A stretch of DNA of 64,000 nt from Neobacillus rhizosphaerae (GTDB lineage Bacteria > Bacillota > Bacilli > Bacillales > Cytobacillaceae): positions 1 through 64,000 of the forward strand of contig NZ_CALBWS010000025.1 of the NCBI RefSeq assembly GCF_937468385.1. Direction: 5' to 3'. This document shows positions 25,389 through 34,562 of the stretch, one piece after another (position 1 is the first letter of the stretch; every line of letters begins with the position of its first letter). The notes beneath the pieces were generated by a model, which saw only the letters and a list, made by a program, of their open reading frames with translations, did not search any database and had not been told where the DNA came from. A program made the translations under genes and the position numbers.

Positions 25389-26069
25389 TTAATGTCCCCC
25401 TTCGAATCTATTTAAATTAGGTCTTAATTTGAATAAAACTTGTAATCTATCGATATTGATTTGACGGCTCTCATCTATGTAAGCACATTCCATTTCGCGC
25501 TTTTCGTTACTTTTTATTGTATCTGGTGCCCGATTTAGGCAATCGCTGATTCGCAGCTGTGATGGTTTCATACTAGAAGCGGCAATGACTGCCAGCTCAT
25601 TTCCGAAGCAGCCTGCATGGGCAATCCCTTTTAAAACACCCATAATGAAAATATTACCACCCGCAATTACTCTCCCACCCGGATTGACATCGCCAATTAG
25701 CAATAAATCACCAGGTACTTCAAGTACTTGTCCTGAACGTATAATTCTAGAAACGGTCATCACCTCGGTTTCGGCCTTTAACCGTACTGCTTCTTCCAAT
25801 GTGATGACATTTGATTCAATATCGTCAACTACTAAATTCTTCTTTTGTCGAATTAAGCTCTTCAGTTCTTCACGCTGGCCTTCAGTTAAATACCTGTTGC
25901 CAATCTCCACTTTAACAGTGATTAAGTGACGTTCTTCCTGTGTTCTGGAATTGGCGGACAGCTTTTGATCTAGTTCTTTTTTTAGTTCCTCATAAGAACA
26001 ACTATCATCAAGATGAAGGACAAGACCTTCCTTCGTACCTTTTATTGTAACATTTTGCCGATTTTTCAT
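25389..26069 (-). CDS. minC: Septum site-determining protein MinC
   Basis: MinC inhibits FtsZ assembly away from midcell. The 226-residue protein has an N-terminal FtsZ-inhibiting domain and a C-terminal beta-helical dimerisation domain with the hallmark GDVNPGGRVIAGGNIFIMG (about 126-144), which binds MinD. It is first in the minCD pair and 213 bases after mreD. That gap shows no further gene. Confidence 0.96.
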   Translation of the reverse strand: MKNRQNVTIKGTKEGLVLHLDDSCSYEELKKELDQKLSANSRTQEERHLITVKVEIGNRYLTEGQREELKSLIRQKKNLVVDDIESNVITLEEAVRLKAETEVMTVSRIIRSGQVLEVPGDLLLIGDVNPGGRVIAGGNIFIMGVLKGIAHAGCFGNELAVIAASSMKPSQLRISDCLNRAPDTIKSNEKREMECAYIDESRQINIDRLQVLFKLRPNLNRFEGGH

Positions 26070-26282
26070 GGAGAAATTTCACCTCATAATTAAAAAACAA
26101 TTTCGGAACAAGCCAATTTTTCCTTCTAAAAAAGGTAATTTATAAGCCCTATTACTTATTCCGAATCGAAAGTACAGACGTCTTTTTAGAAATTCGACAT
26201 GATGCGTCCATTCTCCTCTTTTTTTAAAAGAAAATCAGGCTCCAAGGGGGTAGTTCAGAAGGCAAAGATTGAATGGAATAGA

Positions 26283-26801
26283 TCATTCATCTCTCAATGC
26301 CTCGGCATGTTTTTCAAATTGTCGTTTAAGCGGATAGCCCACAATGATGATAAAAGCAGCATTAAAGATAAGGGTTGGATAAAAACGCAAATTAATAAAG
26401 CTCATAAAATCGAGGGTCGTTACATGAATTAATCGATACATTTCATAAACGCCGACTTCTAATAATGCAATCCCGAAAAGGGAAACGAGGAAGGCAATAA
26501 ATATATTTGCCTGCATGGTCTGCATTATTTTGGACACAAGGTAGGTAATAAGTGGAAATAAGAAAAAGTATATACCGATAATTTCGATATAGACAATATC
26601 AAATAATAGTCCAAAAATGGCTGCATAGATGATTCCTTGCTTCTTTCCAACAAAAATGGTTAGAAAAAGCAGGGCGGCAAACAGAAAATGTGGAGCCACG
26701 ATTCGATTACGACCAAAAAGACCTGCAGGAAGGTATTGAACAAAAAGACTTTCTAATAAAAACAAAAACAGAAACAAAAGAGGAAGAAGGAATTTTTTCA
26801 C
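26283..26801 (-). CDS. mreD: Rod shape-determining protein MreD
   Basis: MreD is a membrane component of the elongasome that links MreB/MreC with lateral wall synthesis. The 172 residues form five to six hydrophobic segments. The end has the family's polar PLKRQFEKHAE tail. It overlaps mreC by 4 bases (ATGA-type junction), as expected for an mreBCD operon. Confidence 0.94.
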   Translation of the reverse strand: MKKFLLPLLFLFLFLLESLFVQYLPAGLFGRNRIVAPHFLFAALLFLTIFVGKKQGIIYAAIFGLLFDIVYIEIIGIYFFLFPLITYLVSKIMQTMQANIFIAFLVSLFGIALLEVGVYEMYRLIHVTTLDFMSFINLRFYPTLIFNAAFIIIVGYPLKRQFEKHAEALRDE

Positions 26802-27679
26802 GATCCCTCCTCCTTCCCACCTGTTAAATCTTTTTCATCTGGCTGTCGCATGATTTTTTTTGTGACAATTACACTCTTGATATCGTAAAAATCTGCCCCA
26901 GGTTTCACTAGTGCTGTCAGATTCAATCCATACTGATCCGGTTTAACTTCGACAACCTTTCCGATCGGTAACCCTTTAGGAAAGACATCGCTTAACCCGG
27001 AGGTGATGACCATTTGCCCTTTTTCTATATTCGAACCTGAAGGAATAGCCTTTATCATCAATAATTTTTTCTCATTATCGTAACCTTCAACAAGGCCGTA
27101 TACATCGTCCTTGCCCTGGACGATGGCGGAAATCCGGTTTTTCGGGTCCGTTGAACTCAAAAGCTGCACGGTTGAACTGAATTGTGTCACACTCTTTACT
27201 TTTCCAACTAGGCCATTTGCTGTAACAACAGCCATATTTTTTTTGATGCCGTTTAATTTACCTTTGTCGATAATAATCATTTCATGCCAACGATCAGGAT
27301 TTCTACCAATCACAGTTGCTGGTAGTGGTTCGTAATCTCTCAGGGTCTTTTCTTCACCGAGAATATCTCGCAGATCTTTATTGTCTTTTTTCAACTCTTG
27401 AACTTGTGCTTCAAGGCTGACAAGATTCTCAAGCCGCGATTTTAATTCCTTATTCTCTTCATATGTATTTTGTAAGTCCTGGAGATTTTCAAAAAAGCCT
27501 GCCACATAGTTGGTCGGCTTTGAAACCAGGGATTGAACCCAGCCGGTTGTATCTTTGACAAATTGCTCCGGCCAGGATAGTTTACTTCTCTCCCTTAAAG
27601 AAAACCCAATCAATGCCACGAGAACAATAATGCTGACAAGCAAAATAATCAGACGTTTATTCAAAAAGAACTGTGGCAT
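26798..27679 (-). CDS. mreC: Rod shape-determining protein MreC
   Basis: MreC is an elongasome scaffold with a single N-terminal span (about residues 8-26), a coiled coil (about 66-110), and two beta-barrel domains outside the membrane. Typical blocks are PATVIGRNPDRWHEMIIIDKG (in two parts), GLVGKVKSV and VVTSGLSDVFPKGLPIG-like (ITSGLSDVFPKGLPIG). The 293 residues match homologues. It is separated from mreB by a 306-base gap filled by a family A repeat, unusual for these normally close genes. Confidence 0.96.
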   Translation of the reverse strand: MPQFFLNKRLIILLVSIIVLVALIGFSLRERSKLSWPEQFVKDTTGWVQSLVSKPTNYVAGFFENLQDLQNTYEENKELKSRLENLVSLEAQVQELKKDNKDLRDILGEEKTLRDYEPLPATVIGRNPDRWHEMIIIDKGKLNGIKKNMAVVTANGLVGKVKSVTQFSSTVQLLSSTDPKNRISAIVQGKDDVYGLVEGYDNEKKLLMIKAIPSGSNIEKGQMVITSGLSDVFPKGLPIGKVVEVKPDQYGLNLTALVKPGADFYDIKSVIVTKKIMRQPDEKDLTGGKEEGS

Positions 27680-27723
27680 GATTATACACCTCTATTTTTC
27701 TAATAAATAAAAAAGTTTAAGTC

Positions 27724-27981
27724 TTTGAACTTGGATAACTGTCCATCTCCAGCGACCAGCGACAAGTATACTTCGCTCTTCTCCCTACGAGAAGTCAACA
27801 TCGAATCGCTATCGCTCTCCGTGTTTCCTTTAGCTAATCAGAATTTATTTCCTGAATTCTGAACGCATAAATTCAACTACGCCTCTGTCTGCGCCTAACG
27901 GCTTGCCAGTCGGCGAGTTTACATTTATCTCAGTCGAAGCGCTGCAGTCCAAACGTCACTAAACGGTCGCTTCCGCTTTTC
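27724..27981 (-). repeat. Dispersed intergenic repeat family A, copy 3 (long, reversed)
   Basis: Read on the minus strand this 258-base element opens AAAAGCGGAAGCGACCGTTT and closes GGTCGCTGGAGATGGACAGT then TATCCAAGTTCAAAG. Its core shares GGAAACACGGAGAGCGATAG, then CGATTCGATGTTGACTT, with copy 1. It has extra segments around GGCAAGCCGTTAGGCGCAGA that copies 1 and 2 lack. It occupies almost the whole mreB-mreC gap and has no open frame worth calling. Confidence 0.75.
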
Positions 27982-27985
27982 TGAT

Positions 27986-29008
27986 TTAACGTGAATCTTT
28001 CGATTTATTTTTAAATAAGTGAATATGTTCTAACGCTTTTCCGGTTCCAATTGCCACGCAATCGAGCGGGTTTTCGGCAATCAGGACTGGCATTTTTGTT
28101 TCTTCACTAATAACCTTGTCCAAATTCCTGAGTAATGCACCCCCGCCAGTTAACACAATCCCGCGGTCCATAATATCGGCCGCAAGTTCGGGCGGTGTTT
28201 TTTCCAATGTATTCTTGACGGCTTCGACAATCGCATAAACTGTGTCATTTAAGGCCACAGCAATCTCTTTTGCCGTTATTTCAATCGTTTTTGGCAGACC
28301 TGTTAATAAATCACGGCCGCGAATCTCCATATTGTCGATGCCATCTGGAGTACCTGCAGACCCGATTTCCATTTTGATGGTTTCTGCTGTTCGCTCCCCG
28401 ATCATCAAATTATAATTTTTACGGATATAAGATATGACCGAATCGTCCATTTCATCGCCGGCAACGCGAATCGATTGGCTTGTTACAATTCCTCCTAAGG
28501 AGATGATGGCCACTTCGGTCGTACCGCCGCCAACATCAACGACCATACTGCCGGTCGGCTCCCATACAGGAAGGTTAGCGCCAATGGCTGCAGCAAATGG
28601 CTCTTCAATCGTATAAGCATCCTTTGCCCCTGCTTGTCTGGTGGCATCAATAACCGCTCTTTCCTCTACCGCAGTTATGCCTGAAGGTACACAAACCATA
28701 ACATATGGCTTCCCGGAGAAAGGGTTATTACTTTTCTGTGCCTGACGAATATGGTGCTTCATCATCGAAGCTGTTATTTCAAAGTCAGCGATAACGCCAT
28801 CCTTCATCGGCCGCATTGCCACGACATTTCCCGGTGTCCGTCCAATCATATTTTTCGCGTCATTTCCAACCGCGACGATACTTTTCGTATCTGTCTGCAT
28901 GGCCACAACAGATGGCTCTCGTAAAACAATTCCTTTTCCTTTTACATAGACGAGGGTATTAGCTGTCCCTAAATCAATTCCAAGATCTCTTGCTCTAATT
29001 CCAAACAT
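27986..29008 (-). CDS. mreB: Rod shape-determining actin homologue MreB
   Basis: MreB forms membrane filaments that direct lateral wall synthesis. The 340 residues carry the actin-fold motifs LGIDLGTANTLVYV (about 9-22), VVDVGGGTTEVAIISLGG and GIVLTGGGALLRNLD. ATG 29008 gives the MFGIRARDLGIDLG start conserved in Bacillus. A longer frame from 29029 adds seven unconserved residues. It heads mreBCD-minCD. Confidence 0.97.
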   Translation of the reverse strand: MFGIRARDLGIDLGTANTLVYVKGKGIVLREPSVVAMQTDTKSIVAVGNDAKNMIGRTPGNVVAMRPMKDGVIADFEITASMMKHHIRQAQKSNNPFSGKPYVMVCVPSGITAVEERAVIDATRQAGAKDAYTIEEPFAAAIGANLPVWEPTGSMVVDVGGGTTEVAIISLGGIVTSQSIRVAGDEMDDSVISYIRKNYNLMIGERTAETIKMEIGSAGTPDGIDNMEIRGRDLLTGLPKTIEITAKEIAVALNDTVYAIVEAVKNTLEKTPPELAADIMDRGIVLTGGGALLRNLDKVISEETKMPVLIAENPLDCVAIGTGKALEHIHLFKNKSKDSR

Positions 29009-29175
29009 AGTGTTGTATCTCCCTTTCATTCTGATACGAAATGCAAAAACTCCATTAGGCAGGTAATCACCTTTTATATCATGTCTATTTTTTATTTTAT
29101 TTATATAGCTAAAACCTAAATGATCCTAAAATTCATAACCAATATTATATCGTACCGTCAAATAAAATCATAGTG

Positions 29176-29865
29176 TCATAAATACCCTTTTTCCTTCAAA
29201 CTGACAAACTTATTTTCACCGATAATAAGATGGTCCAGCAAGTCAATACCAATTATTTTCCCACATTCGACCAGCCGCTTGGTGACCTCGATGTCTTCGC
29301 GACTCGGTGCGGGATCGCCACTGGGATGATTATGTGCGGCAATAACGGAGGCAGCAGAGCGCTTTAAAGCTTCGCGGAACACCTCCCTTGGGTGGACAAT
29401 CGAGGCATTTAGGCTGCCGATGAAAACAGTTTGTTTATGAATGATCTGGTTCTTTGTGTTTAAATAAAGGCAGACAAAATGCTCTTGTGACAAAAAGCGC
29501 ATATCGTTCATGAGATACTTGGCTCCGTCTTCAGGGGAACGGATGACATAGCGATCATTAAAGTTAAGATTGGCAATCCTCCTGCCAATTTCGACGGCAG
29601 CAAGAATTTGTATTGCCTTTGCCGAACCAATTCCTTTTATTTCAGTTATTTCTTCTAATGATGCGGTTTTTAACTGCCTTAATCCTTCAAAATGGGTCAG
29701 CAGACGATTCGATAATTGCAGGACCGATTCGTCTTTTGTTCCGGTTCGAAGCAGAATGGCAATCAGTTCATGATTAGATAAGCTTTGCGGGCCATGTTGA
29801 ATAAACCGCTCCCGGGGCCTTTCGTCTTGTGGAAAATCACGGATCATCAATGTATTTGTGGACAC
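29176..29865 (-). CDS. radC: RadC family JAB/MPN-domain protein
   Basis: A 229-residue UPF0758 protein. Helix-hairpin-helix-like N-terminal segments (IKGIGSAKAIQILAA) precede a JAB1/MPN metalloprotease-like domain with AHNHPSGDPAPSREDIEVT, holding the metal ligands. Despite its name, no DNA-repair role is well established; in Bacillus it sits between maf and mreB. It is 46 bases downstream of maf. Confidence 0.95.
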   Translation of the reverse strand: MSTNTLMIRDFPQDERPRERFIQHGPQSLSNHELIAILLRTGTKDESVLQLSNRLLTHFEGLRQLKTASLEEITEIKGIGSAKAIQILAAVEIGRRIANLNFNDRYVIRSPEDGAKYLMNDMRFLSQEHFVCLYLNTKNQIIHKQTVFIGSLNASIVHPREVFREALKRSAASVIAAHNHPSGDPAPSREDIEVTKRLVECGKIIGIDLLDHLIIGENKFVSLKEKGYL

Positions 29866-29911
29866 TTTTTTTCCTCCCTGTTTACCGGGAGATAATGAAC
29901 TTTTAAAAATG

Positions 29912-30484
29912 TTAATACGGCAACTGGTAGCCTAGCCGTTTCAATTCCCGTACAGTCCTTGCAACAGGCAGACCGACAACCGCAAAATAGTCTCCATTTA
30001 TTTTTTTGACAAGCATACTTCCAAGCTGTTGAATCCCATATGCACCTGCTTTATCAAGCGGTTCACCACTTTTCACATATGCACGTATCTCCTCGTCCGT
30101 TAACTCCCAAAACCAAACTTCAGTTTTTTCAAAAAACTTAGTTGAATTAGTTGGAGACACAATCGAAACACCAGTAAACACATCATGTTGCTTACCTGAA
30201 AGAGTTGTTAACATACTTATGGCTTCTGCCTCATCAGCTGGCTTTCCTAAGATTCGGCTATTCGCAACCACAATCGTGTCTGAGCCAATCACAAAAGCTT
30301 GACTGTTTTCTTTAAAAACTGCCTGTGCTTTACGGTCGGCTAACTCCATCACTACTTCCTCTGGGGAGAGGGTTGGATTAAAGCTTTCATCAACATCACT
30401 GCTTGAAATTGCGAATGTTAAGTGGAGATTTTCTAGAAGTTCTTTGCGCCGTGGAGAAGAAGAGGCTAATATGAGGTTCTGCAT
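29912..30484 (-). CDS. maf: Maf nucleoside triphosphate pyrophosphatase
   Basis: Maf hydrolyses dTTP, UTP and modified nucleotides and arrests division when overproduced in B. subtilis. The 190-residue protein has the phosphate-binding start LASSSPRRKELL (5-16), catalytic VIGSDTIV and KPADEAEAISMLTTLSGK-type core, and YGIQQLGSMLVKKINGDY. Length and gene order next to spoIIB and radC match B. subtilis. Confidence 0.96.
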   Translation of the reverse strand: MQNLILASSSPRRKELLENLHLTFAISSSDVDESFNPTLSPEEVVMELADRKAQAVFKENSQAFVIGSDTIVVANSRILGKPADEAEAISMLTTLSGKQHDVFTGVSIVSPTNSTKFFEKTEVWFWELTDEEIRAYVKSGEPLDKAGAYGIQQLGSMLVKKINGDYFAVVGLPVARTVRELKRLGYQLPY

Positions 30485-30626
30485 TCAATCACCTTACCTT
30501 TTACTTTCGTATTGGGAGATACAAGTTAATCCTATCAGAAATTGTAGAAGCAAACAATTTTTATATAATTAAAGTTTGATGAAATTTGTAAATCTATGCG
30601 GAATTTCTCTTATTTTGCAAATAAAA

Positions 30627-30653
30627 AGAGCCTGCCCTATTTGAACAGGCTAA
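30627..30653 (-). terminator. Terminator of spoIIB
   Basis: On the minus strand AGCCTG pairs with CAGGCT around an 11-base loop and is followed by CTTTTTATTT. It sits about 50 bases beyond the spoIIB stop. Confidence 0.65.
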
Positions 30654-30700
30654 ATGCTGTGATTCATTTCCCGGAAAATATCGAAGGGTGTCGATATTGA

Positions 30701-31771
30701 TTACAACGAATAATATAAGGATAGGAAGTTTAATAAATGCTGTTGGGCTTCAGCAAGACTCTTTGTGTCTTTCGATTTTTGGAAAACCTTTACTTTTTCA
30801 TCCACACTAGTTAATTCTGTCTGCAGCGCCTTAACTTTCTCAGTTTTAATTGTACTTTTCTTCAATTGTTCCTCAAAGGAAACTATCGCTTTGCTTGATT
30901 CTTCAGAGATTCCCTTGGTGAGAAGGGCATCCGTAGTAGCAACAGAAAGCGTCTGATAAATGTCTAGTACCGCTTCAAGAAAGCTCTTTTCTTGTTTGGT
31001 GATATCAGAAATTTTCTTTTCCTCTAGTAATAGGGGCTTGGCAAATGCACCCTCAACCCCACTTTCTTTATTTTGGCTAGCTAAAGATTTAGCCATTTCA
31101 ATCGAATCTGCTACACCAAGAAAGATATAATACTTGCCATTCATTTCAATAAATTGGGAAGGAATCCCTTTAGCAGCTAGCTGATTAGAAACTTCCTTAG
31201 CACCATCTTTTGATGTATAGTAGCCGCCTTGGATAACAAAGGTAGTAAATTGTTTGATCGTTGCTGTGGTTGTCTTACTGGCTGAAGCAGTGGTCTCTTT
31301 GCCTTTTTCTTCAACCACCTTTGGTTCAGTTGCTGCCTTATCACCTGACTCTGTTATCACCAACTTAAGCATAATAACACCAATCGTTAGACCAATAAGG
31401 ATAGCGAATGTTGCCGAAATTAAAATGGAACCAACTGGTTGATGATTCTTTTTTATAAAATTAGTTGAAACTGAGGTCAATTTTTTGGGTTCATTTTTTT
31501 TCATTTTTTCATGGCTAACAACTTTGAATTCTTCTATGTCATTTTCGGAGGATTCCGGAATAATCCACTCAAAACTTTCATCGATAGATTCCTGGGCAAC
31601 GGCTGTCTCCAAAAATCCATCCGCTTCCGGTACATTCCTATTAATTTTTATTACTTTGGAAACTGGTTTAATTCTAGCTTCTAACTCCCTCTTTTGCGGT
31701 TCTTCCTGAGATATTTTGTTTTCTCCATTTAATCTAATCTTAATTGTATGGCCTTTATTAGGCTTGTCCAC
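30701..31771 (-). CDS. spoIIB: SpoIIB-like SPOR-domain protein
   Basis: A 356-residue bitopic membrane protein. A charged cytoplasmic N-terminus precedes one membrane span (about residues 117-138). The outer part has a SPOR domain (about 180-250, FVIQGGYYTSKDGAKEVSNQ). SPOR domains bind denuded septal peptidoglycan; in B. subtilis SpoIIB localises to the sporulation septum and aids engulfment. Sequence outside SPOR is poorly conserved, so the name rests on architecture and on its place between maf and the comC region. Confidence 0.82.
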   Translation of the reverse strand: MDKPNKGHTIKIRLNGENKISQEEPQKRELEARIKPVSKVIKINRNVPEADGFLETAVAQESIDESFEWIIPESSENDIEEFKVVSHEKMKKNEPKKLTSVSTNFIKKNHQPVGSILISATFAILIGLTIGVIMLKLVITESGDKAATEPKVVEEKGKETTASASKTTTATIKQFTTFVIQGGYYTSKDGAKEVSNQLAAKGIPSQFIEMNGKYYIFLGVADSIEMAKSLASQNKESGVEGAFAKPLLLEEKKISDITKQEKSFLEAVLDIYQTLSVATTDALLTKGISEESSKAIVSFEEQLKKSTIKTEKVKALQTELTSVDEKVKVFQKSKDTKSLAEAQQHLLNFLSLYYSL

Positions 31772-31834
31772 TAATCGTACTCCTCTCTCAATCGAAGCGT
31801 AATTGGTTCCATCCTATCATAGTGGCAAAAAAAA

Positions 31835-31861
31835 ATAACAAGACTTTTGTCGTCTTGTTAT
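31835..31861 (-). terminator. Terminator of the pilus operon
   Basis: The perfect 10-bp arms ATAACAAGAC / GTCTTGTTAT enclose a 7-base loop and are followed on the minus strand by nine T. It lies 45 bases after the pilO stop. Confidence 0.92.
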
Positions 31862-31905
31862 CGAATGATTTCGCCAAATTATTTGTTAGTTCGAGATGTT
31901 GAAAA

Positions 31906-32676
31906 TTAAGGCTGTGTTTTTGCCATAGCAGGAAACTGACTTAATGGATTTTCCTTTCCTGCTGGTGCAGGTGCATCGATTTTTGGTAGCTCTGCTTTTA
32001 GGTCAGCTAGACTAGGCATATAGAAAGCAGAGATAGTCAAACTATAGCTTATCGGTTGGTCTGCTTGATCTAGGCTAGTTATCTCTTCCCCACCTGAATA
32101 CGTAATCGCCTCAACCACTACAATCCGTTTTAATGATTCCAGTGTTTTAATGAATTTCTCTAACTCTTCATAAGTTGGAGATTCAACACTCAACTGAACA
32201 GTTAGCTTTTTCATTCCAGTGGGTGCAGCTGGTCCAGATTGTTGTTCCCCGGCATTTTGATATGTCGCATTTGCATCAGTTGTTGTATTTTGGGGAGCAT
32301 TTGTGGTTTGCGTATTTGTTTGATTCTCTGTTGAATTGGCATCTGCATCCTTTGCAAAGCTCATTGATTTAATTTCACTATTAGATATTGTTTCGGCTTT
32401 TTCTAAGTCCAAAATCAATTGTTCTTGAAGTGGTTCGACAGGAATTTTTTTCTGGAGTTCTCTTGTATCTTCAGCAGAAGTGACGGTATTGTCTGCCTTT
32501 TTTTGACTAACGATATCCAACAGCTTTTGTTCTGACTTAAATTCTTGCTGTTTAATCCCTAAGTCTGATTTCAAGGGAGTTAGGAAAAAGAACTGAGCAT
32601 AGACGATGATTAACACCAACAAAAGAATGCCGACTCCAACAATAAGTTTGTCTCTTTTGGAGAAACGAAGCTTCAT
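31906..32676 (-). CDS. pilO: Type IV pilus inner-membrane protein PilO-like
   Basis: A 256-residue PilO-type protein. A short cytoplasmic end precedes one membrane span (about 12-31), a coiled coil (about 35-85), a Gln/Asn/Thr-rich linker (about 108-150), and a ferredoxin-like domain (LTVQLSVESPTYEELEKFIKT, in two parts). PilM, PilN and PilO form the platform that aligns the pilus motor. It is the last gene of the operon and overlaps pilN by 4 bases. The low-complexity linker is not a general feature of PilO. Confidence 0.85.
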   Translation of the reverse strand: MKLRFSKRDKLIVGVGILLLVLIIVYAQFFFLTPLKSDLGIKQQEFKSEQKLLDIVSQKKADNTVTSAEDTRELQKKIPVEPLQEQLILDLEKAETISNSEIKSMSFAKDADANSTENQTNTQTTNAPQNTTTDANATYQNAGEQQSGPAAPTGMKKLTVQLSVESPTYEELEKFIKTLESLKRIVVVEAITYSGGEEITSLDQADQPISYSLTISAFYMPSLADLKAELPKIDAPAPAGKENPLSQFPAMAKTQP

Positions 32677-33554
32677 GAACCCTTCACTCCTTCCCCATCC
32701 TTCTTGCTCTTTTGTATAATTTTCTTCATTTCTTCCTTGTTAAACTTAATCTCAAATTGCCCTGTATAACGAGGGAGATAGTTACTTTTTTGCTTAATCG
32801 TTGAACTAATTGGAGAAGATGCTGTGTTATTATTGACTGTATTTTGATTTGTTGTTGTGGTAGTGTTGTTTCGGCTATCCTTGTTCGTCGTTCCAGCTGC
32901 TGGATTGGTTTGTGTACCCTGGTTGGTTATAGTTCCAGTTGCTTGATTGTTTTGACTATCAACTGAGGTAGTTGATCCTGGTGTAGATTGATTAGCACTT
33001 GACGTCTGATTAGTTGTATCCCCTTGGCTATTTGAAGCTGCTGAGTTGCCAGCAGCTTTAGTTTCATTTTTAGACTCTGTGGCTGCTAATGAATTTAAGC
33101 TTGCTTCCGCAATCCATTTCGACTGATTAAGGCTATCTAAGAAGTAGGCTGCCTCTCTGGCACTATCAAATTGAACGGTCAAGGTAACAGTTCCAGACTC
33201 TGAATAGCCAAAGGATTGGATAAAGCCTCGCTCTGGTAATAACGAGGTTAGATGCTGCATGACTGGTACCGTTTGAATGGGATAATCATTTGCCCAATTT
33301 ATCGCACTCTTTAATTGGTTGATAGAGCTAGAAGATGCAGCAGTTTCACTATTTTTCTGTTCTTTATCTGCAATTTTTTTGGTTATTGAAATTTGTCTGT
33401 CTAAAGAAGCTAACTCATCTTTAACGGATTGGGTTTGCCAAAAATAGAAGCCACCAATCAGGACAAATACTACTAGCAAACTGGATAAAGTAATAATAAA
33501 GCCGACTTTTTTCGGTTCTTTTTGTGGAAGCAGGTTAATTTCTACTAGCATCAT
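32673..33554 (-). CDS. pilN: Type IV pilus inner-membrane protein PilN-like
   Basis: A 293-residue PilN-type protein. It starts MMLVEINLLPQKEPKK, the conserved N-terminal peptide that binds PilM. A membrane span (about 19-40), a coiled coil and a PilN fold follow. A Thr/Asn/Gln-rich low-complexity stretch of about 80 residues (about 175-262) precedes a short conserved end. It overlaps pilM and pilO by 4 bases each, so the three are translationally coupled. Confidence 0.85.
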   Translation of the reverse strand: MMLVEINLLPQKEPKKVGFIITLSSLLVVFVLIGGFYFWQTQSVKDELASLDRQISITKKIADKEQKNSETAASSSSINQLKSAINWANDYPIQTVPVMQHLTSLLPERGFIQSFGYSESGTVTLTVQFDSAREAAYFLDSLNQSKWIAEASLNSLAATESKNETKAAGNSAASNSQGDTTNQTSSANQSTPGSTTSVDSQNNQATGTITNQGTQTNPAAGTTNKDSRNNTTTTTNQNTVNNNTASSPISSTIKQKSNYLPRYTGQFEIKFNKEEMKKIIQKSKKDGEGVKGS

Positions 33555-34546
33555 TGCACCTCTTTTAAAGCGAGACCTAGAGAAAGTAATAAATTTGTCG
33601 GTACGCTTCCTGATTTTCCTTTTACATCAGAATAAAGAGAAAGCAATTCAACAGGAATCTCAAATCGATCATTCATTTCGTCTGCAATTGCTTGAAGCAT
33701 TGGATGATCACCAGTTAGAAGAAACTTGGTTATTTCACGTTTCTCAATGTTAAGATTATAACGATAAAAATCCAATAATTTAGTTAATTCTTTAAAAATA
33801 TCTTCAAACTGAATAACCAATTCTTCAGCATCGCCTTTATATTTACATTCCATCAAGCCCATGCTATCCTGCCTTATTTCCCATTGATCCAAATCAAAGG
33901 GTAATGCGAACGGGCGCATGACTACTGGGACAGTTCCTTCAAAAATACACAAATTCACGCTTGTCAAATCAAATTGAATCGTTAAAAGAATTTCATTTTG
34001 AGCTGCATGACCAATCGTATGGTATAAACGATAAAGTGCAAGCGGTGAAATATCCGCGGCAACAGGATTTAGCTTAAGGCTCGAAAATAAATCCGCATAC
34101 TCCATTACATTTTGCTCTGGTGCAGCAAAAAGAAGCAGCTCCTTTGTCTTTCCATTATCCGTAAGTGGATAAAAATCAAATATTGGTTCTTCAAAAGGTA
34201 AATGAATGCTAGCGCCAAGCTCCAAATACAGATAACCCTTCATTTCATCATCCTGGATTTCAGCAGGCACAGACACTTTTCGGATGATGACGAGTTGATC
34301 GGGTACTACGAAGCGGATAGCACGTCGTTGAATCTTCCATTCATCAATACACTCTTCTAAAATGTTCGCCAAGGAATCTATATCAGCAATTTTTCCATCA
34401 CTAATAATCCCCGGCGGAAGAAACCGTTCCCCCCATTTTTGTGCCTGAGGTGGGGTCGCCTGTTTCAATTCAACATAGCGAATCGAGTGGTCATTTAGTA
34501 CCAGGTTGATAATTCGGTTTTTAGATGAAAATAGGGAAAAAGTCAT
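33551..34546 (-). CDS. pilM: Type IV pilus actin-like protein PilM
   Basis: A 331-residue PilM/FtsA-like ATPase fold protein of the cytoplasmic pilus platform. The N-terminal strand-turn (INLVLNDHSIRYVELK) corresponds to the phosphate-1 region. QFDLTSVNLCIFEG in mid-protein and LLTGDHPMLQAIADE near the end match the actin-fold framework. It is diverged from Gram-negative PilM. The interaction partner would be the INLLPQ peptide of the adjacent PilN. It is preceded by the prepilin peptidase gene, 16 bases away. Confidence 0.85.
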   Translation of the reverse strand: MTFSLFSSKNRIINLVLNDHSIRYVELKQATPPQAQKWGERFLPPGIISDGKIADIDSLANILEECIDEWKIQRRAIRFVVPDQLVIIRKVSVPAEIQDDEMKGYLYLELGASIHLPFEEPIFDFYPLTDNGKTKELLLFAAPEQNVMEYADLFSSLKLNPVAADISPLALYRLYHTIGHAAQNEILLTIQFDLTSVNLCIFEGTVPVVMRPFALPFDLDQWEIRQDSMGLMECKYKGDAEELVIQFEDIFKELTKLLDFYRYNLNIEKREITKFLLTGDHPMLQAIADEMNDRFEIPVELLSLYSDVKGKSGSVPTNLLLSLGLALKEVQ

Positions 34547-34562
34547 ATAAAAAACCCCTTAG

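Noticed and set aside
26199..26432. 77-codon open frame opposite mreD
   Set aside because: Most of it is antisense to mreD, without start signals.
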